64,000 nt of DNA from Immersiella caudata (lineage: Eukaryota; Ascomycota; Sordariomycetes; Sordariales; Lasiosphaeriaceae). Position numbers and translations under genes: made by a program. The notes under the pieces were generated by a model. The model ran no database searches, was not told the origin of the DNA, and worked only from the letters and a program-made list of their open reading frames with translations. Where the stretch lies: contig JAULSU010000004.1 of the NCBI GenBank assembly GCA_030512335.1, positions 2,294,001-2,358,000 of the forward strand, in the 5' to 3' direction. Positions 1 through 11,789 of the stretch are shown here, one piece after another (position 1 is the stretch's first letter; every line of letters starts with the position of its first letter).

Positions 1-632
1 CATGTCAACCGGCCTGGTTTACATATCCCCTTTTATTGGGGGCATACTAGGAAGTGCGGTGGCAGGGAAAGTATCTGATTGGGTGGTTCGGGTGATGGCG
101 AGGAGGAATGGTGGTGTTTATGAGCCCGAGTTCCGACTGGTCATGGTAGTGCTGGTGGCGGTGTGCACTGTAGGGGGGCTCATTGGATTCGGGTCGAGTG
201 CGGGGGCTGGTGATGTGTGGATTGTGCCCACGGTATGGTTTGGGGTTGTTTCGTTTGGGTGTGCATTGTGAGTTTCCTTCAAGTTGCATTCCATTCCATG
301 AGTTTTAGCTATGTGTGCAGAGATGCTGACGGAATAGGGGCTCAACGACGGCCATCACATTCTGTGTGGACAGCTATAAGCAATTTGCGGGAGAGGCCCT
401 GGTGACACTGAATTTCAGCAAGAATGTGTTTCATGGCTTGGTTTTCAGTTTGTTTGTTACTGGGTGGGTGGAGAGTGATGGGCCGAGGGAGGTATATTTG
501 TGGATTGGCATTATGCAGCTCATTGTTTTATTGTTTACTGTGCCCATGTTTTTGTTTGGGAAGAGAGCGAGGGAGTGGACTGCTAGAGAGGGCTTCATCG
601 GCTCTAGGCCTGTGATATTTCGGGAGAATTAA
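1..632 (+). CDS. MFS transporter, C-terminal part (partial)
   Basis: Partial gene entering from the left edge. The reading frame is open from base 2, is interrupted by a 70-base intron (268-337, GTGAGT...TAG) and ends at TAA 630-632. Splicing joins FGCAL to GSTTAITFCVDSYKQ in frame. What remains is about 185 residues with several hydrophobic helices, the loop NGGVYEPEFRL and the segment DSYKQFAGEALV, both typical of fungal DHA1/HOL1-like major facilitator transporters in their last four transmembrane segments. Such proteins sit in the plasma membrane and exchange small molecules or drugs for protons. The substrate cannot be told. The N-terminal half lies outside the window, so the family call rests on the C-terminus alone. 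Confidence 0.8.
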
Positions 633-958
633 CATCCGCAGTTTCGTCCTTTGGAAGGCGGTGATATATGGCGATGTTTTTACCGTCTCAAATGTGTTCA
701 GACGGAACCTTGGTGGCTTCACTCCTCAGGGGCATGGGTAAAGGGGGCAGATCCACTCATCAGCACGGGCCAATGACGTGCTCGCCCCACAGCGCTGGGG
801 CTTATCTAAGGCAATCAACCTGAGGTATCGATAAGGGCGCTGGACATCAGCCACGTCACCCCAGTTCTTCTCTTCATCAACGACCAGCGACTCAACGCCA
901 CACGCTTCCAAAACACTGCACTTCTTCTATCAACCTGCAGTCAGTCACAGCGACCAAA
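633..958. other. Intergenic, nothing recognised
   Basis: Spacer between the MFS gene and the thioredoxin gene, which point the same way. It must hold the promoter of the thioredoxin gene. I see no further coding or structural signal. Confidence 0.5.
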
Positions 959-1545
959 ATGGACACTCTCAATTGGCTCTGCCTCATTTTCATCATTTTC
1001 ATCGTCGCAAAAGTAGGTGCCAAGCGACCGCGTCGCACAAACCCTTCATCCCTGTCTCAAATGAAATGAGCGCGAATACACATTGAACTTGGCATGAAGC
1101 TAACCTCCCCCAGGCTGTCTTCGCAAACCGCGAGCCCATTCCCGAAACCTCTGGCATGGTCTCCAAAGTCAAAGACGCCGCTGAATTCGACGCCGTTCTC
1201 AAAAACAACATCAACGTCGTCGTCGACTTTTACGCGGATTGGTGTCCCCCCTGCCGCGCCATCGCTCCTGTCTTCTCGGGGCTGGCTGATAACCATACCA
1301 TCAATGGGCATCTGGCTTTTGCAAAGGTGAATGTGGATCATGTCAAGGATGTGGGGGGGCGGTATGGGGTTTCGGCGATGCCGACTTTCTTGTTCTTCAA
1401 GAATGGAGAGCTGAAGGGGGTTGCGGTGGAGGGGTTGAAGGGGAGGGGGTCGGTTGGGTTTACGGCGGAGGGGTTGGTTAAGGAGGTCAAGGGGGCGGAT
1501 AAGGTGGCGTTGGAGGCCGTGGTTAAGACGTTGGCAGGGAAATGA
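959..1545 (+). CDS. Thioredoxin-like protein with N-terminal membrane anchor
   Basis: Two exons, 959-1012 and 1114-1545, joined over an intron with GTAGGT and CCCCAG ends; about 161 residues. Exon 1 encodes a short hydrophobic stretch (LCLIFIIFIV) that looks like a signal anchor. Exon 2 is a full thioredoxin fold: DFYADWCPPC with redox cysteines C62 and C65, and the cis-proline loop SAMPTFLFF. The active site reads WCPPC rather than the usual WCGPC, which normally shifts redox potential. It would act as a disulfide reductase tethered to a membrane, which is an inference from the anchor. An internal Met at 1156 could give a soluble form beginning just before the fold. I chose the upstream start because the splice keeps frame and adds a coherent anchor. 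Confidence 0.85.
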
Positions 1546-3488
1546 ATGGGCGGGGTGTGTGTGAGTTGATTTGTTGTCTGAAGGGATACATTGAATGTGT
1601 AGCTACGACAGATTCGCTCCTTCACCTAGTCCCGTCCTGCGGGTGTCCGTTGATCCTGTCCGCCCCACGTCCCCTGAAAGGTTCTCCGTCCCTGACAGAG
1701 CATTTACCTCATTTTGCCTCCCTTCTTCTTCTCTGCCGTCATATTTCCCACTTCCTCATTGTATTCCTTGCACTCTCTCACACGATAACCCTTACGATAC
1801 TTGCAGGGTGTGCCCTTCTCCTAAAGGTCGCAATCCCAAGGCTGATTTTGAAATCTTTGCAAATGGGCTGGCCGGGCACCCGTTGCTGCTGTTATCCCCA
1901 CCTTAAGTCAACACATCATTCCCGTATAGGCAGTGTATGCGGGCAGGCTTCGTAAACAAAACAAGGGCCATCTGCTGCCCACGAAATCTGGCTAGTGACA
2001 TTTAGATTGGCCCTTTGACAAAATCACAAACGCGTAGACTGCGTTGCAGATGGCCCTGGTTGCATCATGGGAGGCCTGATACCTGAACTGTTGTGGAAAG
2101 TACGTTTCATAAGCTTTGAAACGCATTATCAAGGTCTTAACAGGGCTTCCCGTAACCGGTGTTGACCTTGATATGATATGGCAGGCCCGTTTCCCCCGGT
2201 GGTGACACCAATAGTTATACAACCAAGGTGATCCTCTTGAACGGAGCTCTCGTTCTGAGTATTGGAGCATATGAGAGCGTTGAAAAACTTGGTTGACTTA
2301 CAGTGCTTGTACTGGCAGGCTGCTGACCTTGGCCCGACTTGTCGGGGTCACGGTCCGAACCGCCCTTGCCGTGAGAGCCTCTCTTGCTCTGGGAACCACT
2401 TGTACTGCATTAGCCGCCCTTGCTTTGGGAACCGTGCTTGGTGTCCGAGCCGCCATCGCTAGTCCGCTGATATGCCGCGATGTTCATGTCGACAGCCTGG
2501 GGGTCGCCTGTCATAATTGTGATGGGTGTTGTTTTCGTTTTAAGATGTGAGTGTCAATGTACGGTTTGTTGGGATGGGGTGAGGGTTATACTTTCTTGTC
2601 CAGGTGGCATAAAGAGTGCAACTTCAATATCTTGTTGTTCAGGATAATGCGATAGAGGCTCAGGGGCTAGTAAGGGGGCAACAGGCAGCGAGTGGGTAGT
2701 CTGTGGTTCTTAGAAATGCGTATTGTGCCATTAACAACTTCCTGGTTCATTGACACAACTACCGGAAATCTGAAACTCCAAGGCCCACCGAGTTCCAAAA
2801 CAGAATGTGTCACCTCAATCACAGGAAGGCATAAGCTGCACACTCCCTTGAATCTTTTGAAATTGCTACACGTTCATCTAGCGACGCCCATATAGTTCAT
2901 CGGCAACACCGGAATCTCACCGATACCACCCCAATTATCTGATACTTTTTCCTTCCTACTTCGTTTGTACGCCTAAACAATCCATTTTCCTAAACCGGTT
3001 GTAGTACTAAGGCCACAAGGGCCGGGGCAAGAACTGGCTAAACGTGTAACCGTGAACTTCTGCAAGGTTGGGTTCGATCCCTTTGTGAAAGGGTACTCAG
3101 GTTAGATACAAAGGGTTTCATTCAGGCTTGCGAAAAGAGATTTCAAGTCGTAGAGAAAGGCTTCAAGGACATACAGCCAACCTGATCATGCAACATTCTC
3201 CTCCCTTGTTATCTGCATCGAAGTATCCAAGCCTTACCATAGATACACCTCTGTGACAGTCGAAAGTAATCGCTTTCATAATGAATACACCCAAGGACAC
3301 TGCCTGATCTCTCGATTAGACCCCCATTCAAACCAAATCGAGTGTCTTTGCGTATGAATCCCATGCAATCTCAGCAGTGTTCGGCATTTCCATTATCGAT
3401 ACGCCACTCCTCCTGAACAAAGCGGGAGCAGTTTCATGGGTTTTGACTGGTTCGAGAAGAACGAAGAAACATGCCCAGCTTTCGAGAA
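1546..3488. other. Long gene-poor stretch, possible decayed Gly/Ser-rich gene on the minus strand
   Basis: No intact gene is seen. On the minus strand around 2515-2280 a Gly/Ser/Lys-rich frame (GSQSKGG, KRGSHGKGGSDRD) opens with ATG, has one in-frame TAA, and ends at a good donor (GTAAGT). A second open piece follows toward 2000. This could be the relic of a small gene but I recognise no family. The rest, 2550-3480, shows nothing. Confidence 0.3.
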
Positions 3489-4860
3489 TCAGAAGAGCCC
3501 ATGTTCGTGTCGGCCCTCGCTCCGTGCTGTTGCCATGGCAATTCTGATATCCGTGTAATCGCCAATCCGCGTGACCGGCATTGTAATCAAATCATTCTGA
3601 ACCTGGTCAGGAATGGACTCCAACCCCAGATCTTCGAGGCAATGCCAGAAAACTTCTGATTTGGTGAAATGGACAGTTAGGGTCGACAACAGTCGCTCCT
3701 ATAGTACCCAGGCCCCAAGGTTCAGTGGCTCATGGCCCACCCGTAACCGCCTCGAATCGTGCTTCCAAACGTACCACCCACTCTCGAGTAAACCGGCACC
3801 ACCTGGACTACTGGTTGCATTAGCGTAGGCGGCAAATGACTGAATCACGGACGGGTCGCGGTCGAAGAACAGTCCTCCCCTCGCATCAATCGCGGAAGCA
3901 GCAGCAATATTGACCGTGGCATGGCGGTAGGCTTTCCCCATCAAGGCTGATTCAATCTCCTAATTAGTCAACAACTGAGTCCTGGATTATGCACAGCTAG
4001 TCGATCCACAGATAGCGAATACCGAGCAGGCGTGTGACCCGAATGGCATGTTGGAATGTGGGCAGAAGTATGTTGACACTGATTGCTTCTTCCAGCGCTG
4101 CTTTGTTGGACGTCAGGAGTCGCAATATGCAAATCTTTCCCCAAAAGTGGCTCAAGGTCGCGTATTTCTGGTTGCTGCGTGTTGTCATAGAGTCTTGATC
4201 CGGCTAGATGAGCCGCACCGTCTCGAGTTCCGAAGGAATTGTGCGTGTATTCAGTGCATCGTCCAAGTTCAAGTCTCCCAAGTCTAGGACACGTGTAGGG
4301 GTGAATCCTCCTTCCGAGGCGCCGCACAGGCTGGTCGGCACAACAAGCCAGGAACTTCTGTTTAATGAGGTCTTCGCTAGCTGATGATAAGGTGTCGGTT
4401 CCAATGGTTGGTCTGATGAAATGAGAGAGTTCGTGGTCTTGGACTGGAGAATGAGATAGTTTATCTCGCTTAGCGCAGTCATAATTATGGAGAGCTTGTA
4501 AAAACCGATTTAGTGTACCTCTTGCCATGGTAATCGAGCATCCAGCGAGCCGAGAGGTTGCTCCCTCGGGGTGATGTTGATGCTGAAATAGTTTGCCTCT
4601 CATATGTGGGAGAATGCCATCTCTGTCGACCCGCTCAGGTCTTTCCAGCTTCCGGTGGAAATGACGACGACGCATAGAGGGCATCTCGCATCAACCCCAC
4701 ATGTCTGTGCACACTTGAGAAGAGAATCTAGCGCTCCGTGGAAGCGGTATATCTTCGATTTTCCGTCCGGAGACATCGGGTTGCGCCACGGTCTCCAGCG
4801 TCCTGCGAAGATGTCGCGGCACCAGGTGCAAAATGCCCGGTTATGACCGGGCATTTCCAT
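3489..4860 (-). pseudogene. HET-domain gene, decayed
   Basis: Successive minus-strand pieces read as one heterokaryon-incompatibility (HET) protein. The N-terminus has FCTWCRDIF and GRWRPWRN, then TRVLDLGDL, YATLSHFWG, ALGIRYLWID-type text (LLGIRYLWID), then MGKAYRHATVNIAAASA, and PLNLGAWVL followed by ER. Several breaks are visible: a TAG directly after YLWID, a stop and one-base shift before EIESALMG, and a TAG where every HET protein has Gln in the QER motif (a CAG-to-TAG change). The C-terminal half after VFWHCLEDLG fades out. HET proteins trigger cell death after fusion of unlike hyphae. This copy cannot make one. Start chosen at the ATG at 4858-4860. Confidence 0.8.
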
Positions 4861-5023
4861 CTCGGTGCGTTCTCCTGGCAGATGGCCCCGCACTAACAAG
4901 TGGGCCTACTGTGGCTGCCTAAAACCGAACCCCATATTACTCCGTACCTATTTATTTGTTTGCTCCTTCCTTCCCTCCTCCCCAGCAACAACAGCCTCCC
5001 TTCACATCCCATCAATTTCTGCC

Positions 5024-6544
5024 ATGGAAATCAACTCGCTGCCAGCCGAAGTGCTAAGTTACATCATCGGATTTCTTCCATGGAAGGGCCCTGGTAACTA
5101 TACCGGGATTGAGGTAGAGCTGGATGACCTTCGGAAAGCTCGGCTTGTCTGTCGTCAATGGAATACCATCGCCTCGGCCCACCTCTTTCGCGATATCGCC
5201 CTGCTGCACACAAGTGACGGCAAAGACTTCAGCAAGTTCAAGGCGCAGACAGCAAGTCCCATGGTTCAAAACGCCGCACGATGCGCTGTAATTTACAGCG
5301 GGCCCCACCACCACTGCCAGGATATGGCCAATAGCGACGTCCGCAGTTACGAAGATTGGGACGAGTGGGACACCAGCGAATACAAAGAATTCACAGACGC
5401 CATAGACTGCATCGTCGATCTGCCCAAGCTCAATGCCGTTCACATCCGCTTCAGCAACAGGTGCTCTGGAGATCACGACGACGATTACTACTGGGAGATG
5501 GGCATCGAGAAGTTCTCGACCCGGATGAAGACCATCGAGGCCGTATTTACCGCCATGCAGGCACGCAAGGCTCGTGGCGGCAATACCACCATCAATACCA
5601 TGGCCATCGAAGGTCTTCAGAACATGCCGTTCCTGGACTTTGTCGCATCCGACCTATTCAAGTCCGTGGCCGGCGACATCGCCGAGCTGCGTCTCCTGGT
5701 CGCCGAAGAGTACAACGAGCACGGGCCTGATCACGACCTCAAGTGCCTAGAACGCCGCACTTTTGAGCCTTGGCTTCAGAATACTCTCTTGCCAGTCTTC
5801 GCCAACCAGCTCACATCACTGCATCTGGCCTTCAATGACAACTGGGGCGTTGCACCAGGCTACTTTGACGGCAAGGGCCTCCAATTCCCCTATCTCAAGA
5901 CGCTGACTCTGTCCGACTTTGTCATCGGCCATCACGACCAATTTGACTGGGTCCTCAACCAAACGACCCTCGAGACACTTCGCCTGGACCGGTGTTTGAT
6001 CGTGTCTCACTTGAAGTTCCATGTCGGAAGTGTCCGCAACCCCGAAAACCAGCTGAGGGATTGGCAAGTGAAAACACACGACTGGACAGAGCACCCTCTA
6101 TGGGCTTTCGGAATATCGGAGCGCTCTCGCGTGTTTACTTTCTCGAGGACGTGGGAGGCGCTATTTGACGACATCCGCTCGAGACTGCCGAGCCTGGTCG
6201 ACTTTCGCAACGACTACAAGATGTACCGATCTGACAACAAGTTCAACACAGCTGAGTACCTTGGTTGCGGGCTGTCGTGTTTGAGATATGTCACTTTGGA
6301 TACCGGTCTTTTACCTAGTCCATGGATCGAGGCGAACGAGTTCACAGGAGACATGAGCTTCGGGAACAACGACCCCACCCCGCTTCCGCTTGATGAACGG
6401 AAGGATGCTGGCTGGCCCCAACCCAAATGCAAGTTGAATCGGGCGGAGGAGACACTGACAGGAGACTCGAGGGCGTTTAGAGAGTTGGTGCTAGCTGTTG
6501 AGGGTCGGAGGAGAAAGCGCGGTTTGGCGCCGATCAGTTTCTGA
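5024..6544 (+). CDS. F-box protein
   Basis: Single exon of 506 residues starting at the ATG in GCCATGG (5024), a good start context preceded by a CT-rich leader. Residues 1-60 form an F-box: INSLPAEVLSYIIGFLP, then ARLVCRQWNTIASAHLFRDI. The rest is a leucine-patterned region (LHLAFND, LKTLTLSDFVIG, LETLRLDRCLI) like the degenerate LRR-type substrate arms of fungal F-box proteins. Such proteins bind SKP1 and recruit substrates to SCF ubiquitin ligases. The substrate is unknown. An upstream in-frame extension exists but lacks conservation features, so the internal start is preferred. It is divergent to the dead HET gene. Confidence 0.8.
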   Translation: MEINSLPAEVLSYIIGFLPWKGPGNYTGIEVELDDLRKARLVCRQWNTIASAHLFRDIALLHTSDGKDFSKFKAQTASPMVQNAARCAVIYSGPHHHCQDMANSDVRSYEDWDEWDTSEYKEFTDAIDCIVDLPKLNAVHIRFSNRCSGDHDDDYYWEMGIEKFSTRMKTIEAVFTAMQARKARGGNTTINTMAIEGLQNMPFLDFVASDLFKSVAGDIAELRLLVAEEYNEHGPDHDLKCLERRTFEPWLQNTLLPVFANQLTSLHLAFNDNWGVAPGYFDGKGLQFPYLKTLTLSDFVIGHHDQFDWVLNQTTLETLRLDRCLIVSHLKFHVGSVRNPENQLRDWQVKTHDWTEHPLWAFGISERSRVFTFSRTWEALFDDIRSRLPSLVDFRNDYKMYRSDNKFNTAEYLGCGLSCLRYVTLDTGLLPSPWIEANEFTGDMSFGNNDPTPLPLDERKDAGWPQPKCKLNRAEETLTGDSRAFRELVLAVEGRRRKRGLAPISF

Positions 6545-6810
6545 GGTAGACGGGGATAGCGCATTCCGACGTTATCCAAGGCCACAAGCAATTACCTGGA
6601 GCCGCTGGAATGCATTGGAGCCGACCTTCCGTTGTGGTATGCAGGTTCCCCGCACGCTGCAGACACGTCGATCTCGGCTGCTTACGCCGGAGCGAAAGTT
6701 TGTGTCCGTGGGCCTCTTTTCATTTGAAGCCTAGACACCGACTTTGAACTTTGGGACACCTCAAATCACAATAAACTCACCAGCGCAACTCCCACCTGTG
6801 ATCTCGAAGC

Positions 6811-7674
6811 ATGTCTTTCGTCCGCCAACTTCCCCGCGCCATCCCGATCCGCACCCACCCCTCCCTCTCCCGTCCCCTTTCCTCGTCATCAACCCCCAAT
6901 CGCACAGCCATCATCACCGGCGGCGCCCGCGGCATCGGCAAAGCCATCGCCCTGCGTCTCGCCCGCGATGGCTACGACATCACCATCAACGACCTCCCCG
7001 CCAACCAACCCCTCACCGACACCACCCTCTCCGAGATCCGCGCCCTCGGCCGCAACGCCCACTCCCACACCGCCGACGTCTCCTCCCTCGCCGCGGTAAC
7101 CGCCCTCGTAGACTCCTCCGTCTCCGCCCTAGGCCCCCTAACCACCATGGTCGCCAACGCCGGCATCGCCCAGGTGAAACCCCTCCTGGAACTCTCCCCC
7201 GAAGACTTCGACCGCACCATCGCTGTCAACCTCACGGGCGTGCACAACTCCTTTCAGGCTGCGGCCAAGCAGATGATTGCCCAGGGAACACCAGGGAAAC
7301 TCATCGCTGCGGCTAGCATCAGCGCGTTTAGACCGCAGGCGATGTTAAGCCACTACGGGGCGTCAAAGTGGGCTGTTCGCGGGTTATGCCATGGGTACTC
7401 TGTAGAGCTGGCGAAGTATAAGATCACGGCCAATGCGTATGCGCCGGGGATTGTGGATACGAAGATGTGGGAGGTGATTGATAGGGAGTTTACGAGGAGG
7501 ACGGGGCAAGCAGAGGGGGAGGTGATGAAGAAGATAGTTGGGGAGGTGATCTCGCTGGGGAGGGCGAGCGTGCCGGAGGATGTTGCGGGGGTGGTGGGAT
7601 GGTTGGCGAGTAAGGATGCGGATTATGTGACGGGACAGACTATCGTGGTGGATGGGGGGGTTGTTTACACTTAG
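6811..7674 (+). CDS. Short-chain dehydrogenase/reductase (diacetyl/acetoin reductase-like), probably mitochondrial
   Basis: Single exon, 287 residues. A basic, Ser-rich leader (residues 1-30, RQLPRAIPIRTHPSLSRPL) resembles a mitochondrial transit peptide. The Rossmann fold follows: TGGARGIG at 36-43 binds the NAD(P) diphosphate, DLP at 61-63, NAG at 116-118, then the catalytic set Ser169/171, Tyr182 and Lys186 in HYGASK. The tail TGQTIVVDGGVVYT is the classical SDR C-terminus. The whole pattern, including GRASVPEDVAG, resembles diacetyl/acetoin reductases, which interconvert diacetyl, acetoin and butanediol. The substrate assignment is inference from family resemblance. The first half is very C-rich at third positions and the second half G-rich. 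Confidence 0.85.
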   Translation: MSFVRQLPRAIPIRTHPSLSRPLSSSSTPNRTAIITGGARGIGKAIALRLARDGYDITINDLPANQPLTDTTLSEIRALGRNAHSHTADVSSLAAVTALVDSSVSALGPLTTMVANAGIAQVKPLLELSPEDFDRTIAVNLTGVHNSFQAAAKQMIAQGTPGKLIAAASISAFRPQAMLSHYGASKWAVRGLCHGYSVELAKYKITANAYAPGIVDTKMWEVIDREFTRRTGQAEGEVMKKIVGEVISLGRASVPEDVAGVVGWLASKDADYVTGQTIVVDGGVVYT

Positions 7675-9302
7675 AGGGTTAGTTGAGAAGGAGAGGATGA
7701 GGAGAGAAAGAGGGGGATCGTGAAACGGTGGAGAGGTGAAAAAGGGGATGTCGTTCCAGTTCTGAGCGTGTTTTTTTTTTACGAGTGGATGAAGCCAGGG
7801 AATCCCGGGAAACAAACTCCGAGACACCCTTCCTTCTTCCTTAGCGTGTATTACGCGAGTCTTGGTGTTTGAAGCGTCTCACGATGTCGATGGGGTGCGC
7901 AACAATGTACGCCTCCACTTTTGGCTGGCGCGTCGTGGTGGGTATGGACTAGTTTACCTATGGTGAAGGTCACTCGCACAACTATCTCTGTGAAAGCCTT
8001 GATTCTCTGATGACAAATACGTCCATTGTGAACGGCGCGCCTTAGTGCAACAGTGCTAAGATTGGGAATTCCGGTCCCCCGCAACGGCCCCACTTCGCGC
8101 TCGGATTCGGGTCGCTTCCGAGCGGCTGGCCGGAGCTCCCCCGAGGCCCCAGCGCCTGCATTGTTTGGCGTTGTTTATCTCCGAGGCCTATTCTTAGCCA
8201 TATTCTCTCCGCAAACGTGTCAGTTGACATCATCCAGGGTGAGCAGTGGATTGACGACAAGACGGCGTGCAACGTTGACGGCCAAAGATGGTGGCACCGG
8301 TGTTCTTACCAGCAGAAAATCGATTGTAGGAAAAACTGGAAGAAGCTAACGACGGCCCCATCACTGCCTCCTACTACCAGCTACCGCTTTCGCTACCCTG
8401 CATGCGAACACGCATGCGCTGGGTATCACGATGCACACATTCATTCGTATGGATGATTCCTACGACGTGGATGAATGACACGTGGGAACCGGCGAGCTTT
8501 TTCCACAGGCAAATTGCAACAAACTACTGCTAAAAACCGGTTGTCACGCAGGATACTAACGAAGAAACGAGATTGAATGCGCAGGGCTCGCTTGTGCATC
8601 ATACTTGCAGGGCTGTGAATGGCGTTATACCGAGTCGAGCTATAGTGTACTTCCGTGCATTCCGCAATGCTTCGATTCATTTGATCGCGCTCCCCCGATC
8701 CTTCGCGTCTTGCCCCGCTGCGTTCGATATGGCGCATTGACTCCCAAGCTGCCCCCGTACTCGGCTCTCCATGCGAAGAATGCCACGGTGACACCCCGAT
8801 CGCAAGCTTGATCATGCCCGATGCCCGAGGTTGGGAAGTGGGAGCTCGAATCTTCGTGGTTGCGGTCGCTGGTTGCGGCAACTACGGGCTCCTCACCCCA
8901 CGCTGTAGGGTGCACCTTCCTCGCGAAAATAGCCATCGAACCCGGCTGGCGGTCCCATTGTTCGGATTGGCTTCCATGCACGGCAATTTTGCATTTCATT
9001 CAGCCACGACTTTAGGTCGCATCCGCGGCACCAGGCCTGCAGGAACAACGCGATGCCGGGATGCACCCTCCATCTCCACGAGGTCCCCCCCTTTTACTAT
9101 TATCCCGCAATCGGTCGGCTCGGTTGACCGGCCGCGGGAGGCGTTGGTAAACAAGCCCACCCTCCTCGCGGCTACTTAATGAGGGCGACCACTCGGCGAA
9201 CCCGGTTGCGGTGGATTTTGACCCCAGGGACCCATCTCTTTTCCACCCCGTCCCCATCCCCATTGCCCGGTCATTCGTTCTCGCCGGACGGCACACCACA
9301 CC
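7675..9302. other. Intergenic, nothing recognised
   Basis: About 1.6 kb without a supported gene. Open frames exist on both strands but overlap each other, have no splice logic and match nothing I know. The last 150 bases carry the leader of the FAD oxidoreductase gene. Confidence 0.5.
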
Positions 9303-11232
9303 ATGAAGAGCGCACTGCAGTATTTCGCCGGGGCTTTGCTGCTCGCCGGGGGCGCGGTCGCACGCCCGCAGGACACTGAGGTTGAGGCGGCAGCGGGCCC
9401 CGGTGGCGGATTTGGAGGCCCCCCGATCCCGCCTAAACAGTGGGTGAGCCGGACCTGGAAGGGCGAGAACTACAAGTGCAAGTGTTATCCGGGCGACTCT
9501 TGCTGGCCTTCGACCAAGGACTGGCAGAAGCTGAACACGACGGTGGGCGGAAACCTGCGCGTCAACCTGCCCCCCGCTGCGTCGTGCTACAACACCTTCA
9601 CCGGCCCGCTCGGCACCGTCAACCCCTACAATGCCGCCCAGTGCGCCGACGTCACGGCCAAGTTTCCCAACGAGCAGTTCCAGATTGACCTACCCACCGC
9701 AGGCCTCTGGACCTACTTCACCAACGATACCTGCCGCCCGACCACCAATCCCGCCGATACTTGCACTCTCGGCCACTACGGGGTGCTTTACATCCAGGCC
9801 CAAACTGTCGCCCACATCCAGGCCGGCATCAACTTTGCCCGTGACAACAACCTCCGTCTTGTAATCCGCAACACTGGCCACGACTTCCTCGGCCGCAGCG
9901 TCGGATGGGGCTCCCTCGTCATCAATACGCACAGCTTCCAGTCCATCTCCACCACCAACTCTTGGAACGGACCCGGTGGCTACTCCGGCTCGGCTGTCAC
10001 CGTCGGCGCCGGTGTCCAGGCCATCGATGCCCTTAACCATCTCCATGCCCTGACCCCACCCAAGATCATGGTCACTGGAGAGTGCGCTGTGAGTGAGCCC
10101 GGATTGACCGCATCTGAACCATGACTGACGTTTCCCGCAGACTGTTGGCATTGCTGGTGGTCTCCCCCAAGGTGGTGGCCACGGTCCTCTCACCAACCAG
10201 CAGGGGTTTCTTGCCGATACTGCACTCCAGTTCAAGGTCATCACTGCTGGTGGCCAAATTGTAACCGCCAATGCCAACACCAATGCCGACCTCTTCAAGG
10301 CTCTGCGCGGTGGTGGCCCGGCTGCCTTCGGCGTCATCGTTGAGGCAACTTACAAGACGTTCACCGATGTTGCTTCCGCCGGCATCAACGTCGACATCAC
10401 CCCTGCCAACACCAATGGCGACATCAACTTGCTCTGGCAAGCCATTGGTGTCTTCCACAGCTACAGCGTCGCCTGGGTCGATGCCGGTCTCTATGTCTAC
10501 TACGAGATCTTCGGCCCCACTCTCCACGTCCACCCTATTGTTGGTGTCGGCAAGACCCTTGCCCAGGTCCAGGCTCTCGTCCAGCCCTTCTTCGACGACC
10601 TCGCCGCCCTCGGCGTTACCTACACCTCCTCTAGCCACAGCTACTCCACCTTCCACGAGCACTACTTTGCCCAGTTCGAGCCCGAGGCCGCCGGTAACTC
10701 CGCTCTCACCGGTGGATGGACCGTGGCAAGACAGGACGCCGTCGCCAACGGCACCGCCATCGTCAACGCGTTCCGCGCTCTCGGCGACGCTGGTGCCGTT
10801 ATGGTCGGCCACATGTGGAACGCCGGCGCCATTCCCCAGGCCGAGCAGGACAAGAGCTCCATCAATCCCCGCTTCCGCAGCGTCGTCGACAAGATCATCA
10901 CCATCGTTCCCGTCGCTGGCAACGCTCCCCTCTCCGAGAAGGCCGCGGCGCAGAACCTCCTCACCAACGTTGTCGATGGTGGTCTCCGAGCCGCTTCCCC
11001 CAACGGCGCCGCCTACGTCAACGAGGCGGATCCCTTCCAGCCTAACTGGCAGACTGCTTTCTGGGGCACCAATTACCCCAGCCTTCTCACCGCAAGGAGC
11101 AAGTGGGACCCTCAGGGTGTATTTTACGCCGTTTCGACGCCTGGCACGGAGAACTGGAGCCAGATTGAGTACGAGACGAGACTGTGCAAGATCGAGTCGA
11201 GCGGGAAGGGCAAGGGAAAGACGAGGAGGTAA
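9303..11232 (+). CDS. Secreted FAD-linked oxidoreductase (BBE/VAO family)
   Basis: Two exons (9303-10088, 10141-11232; intron GTGAGT...CGCAG), 625 residues. A signal peptide (residues 1-20, ending GAVA/RP) marks it as secreted. The FAD-binding PCMH domain contains RNTGHDFLGRS, with His193 as the likely 8-alpha flavin link. GECATVGIAGG across the splice junction contains Cys261, the likely 6-S-cysteinyl link, so the flavin should be bicovalent as in glucooligosaccharide oxidases. The C-terminal BBE segment includes SKWDPQGVFYA. Four early cysteines (CKCYPGDSCW) fit the fungal secreted subgroup. It should oxidise a sugar or phenolic and reduce oxygen to peroxide. The substrate is not determinable. 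Confidence 0.88.
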
Positions 11233-11789
11233 TTTCCAGGCCCGTGTGAAAATCTAAACAGCTGTTGTAGTGTGTAGAAACACTGAAATTTGAGAACATT
11301 AAAAAACAAGAACAAGGACAAGAACAAAAACTGTAAGGGTAAAACCGGGGATTGCGTGACTTGCGATGTCCCACGTCCCTAGACCGTCGTCTTACCAATC
11401 GACTGTAAGAAAGGTGTGTTGAACCAGATGTACGTTGTAGTTTGTGAGACGTCGTTTCTCAGAACGTCAGAACGTGTATCAATCGTTTAAATGGACTTCC
11501 CACTCCTTCGGACAGATATAGATGGAGGGCTTCCACGGCGCGCAAAAGCTCTTTGGTGTTTGGAGTATAGAAAGGGAAAACTTTGTAGATAGGATACAAC
11601 TTGGCGCTGAAATAGACTTCAGTTAGCGCTCACCTCGAGTTGATCAACGACTTACTAGGGACTTGGAGATTGCCATGAACGTAGGCCCCCCACATTTCAT
11701 CTTTAGTGCGGTGACTGTAAATTCCAAGGATTTGAGCTTTAAATGTTCAAATTATGTGAATATTGCAGGGTATCAACTCTATATCGCTG
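11233..11789. other. Intergenic, nothing recognised
   Basis: AT-richer spacer between the 3' ends of the FAD oxidoreductase gene and the convergent UNC93-like relic. It probably contains the terminators of both. No coding signal. Confidence 0.45.

Noticed and set aside
3050..3100. GGGTTCGATCCC-like text resembling a tRNA T arm
   Set aside because: The stem does not pair (TTGGG against CCTTT) and no D or anticodon arm is found around it.
8053..9015. Several open frames on both strands before the FAD oxidoreductase
   Set aside because: They contradict each other, show no domain or good start context, and are typical of GC-rich spacer.
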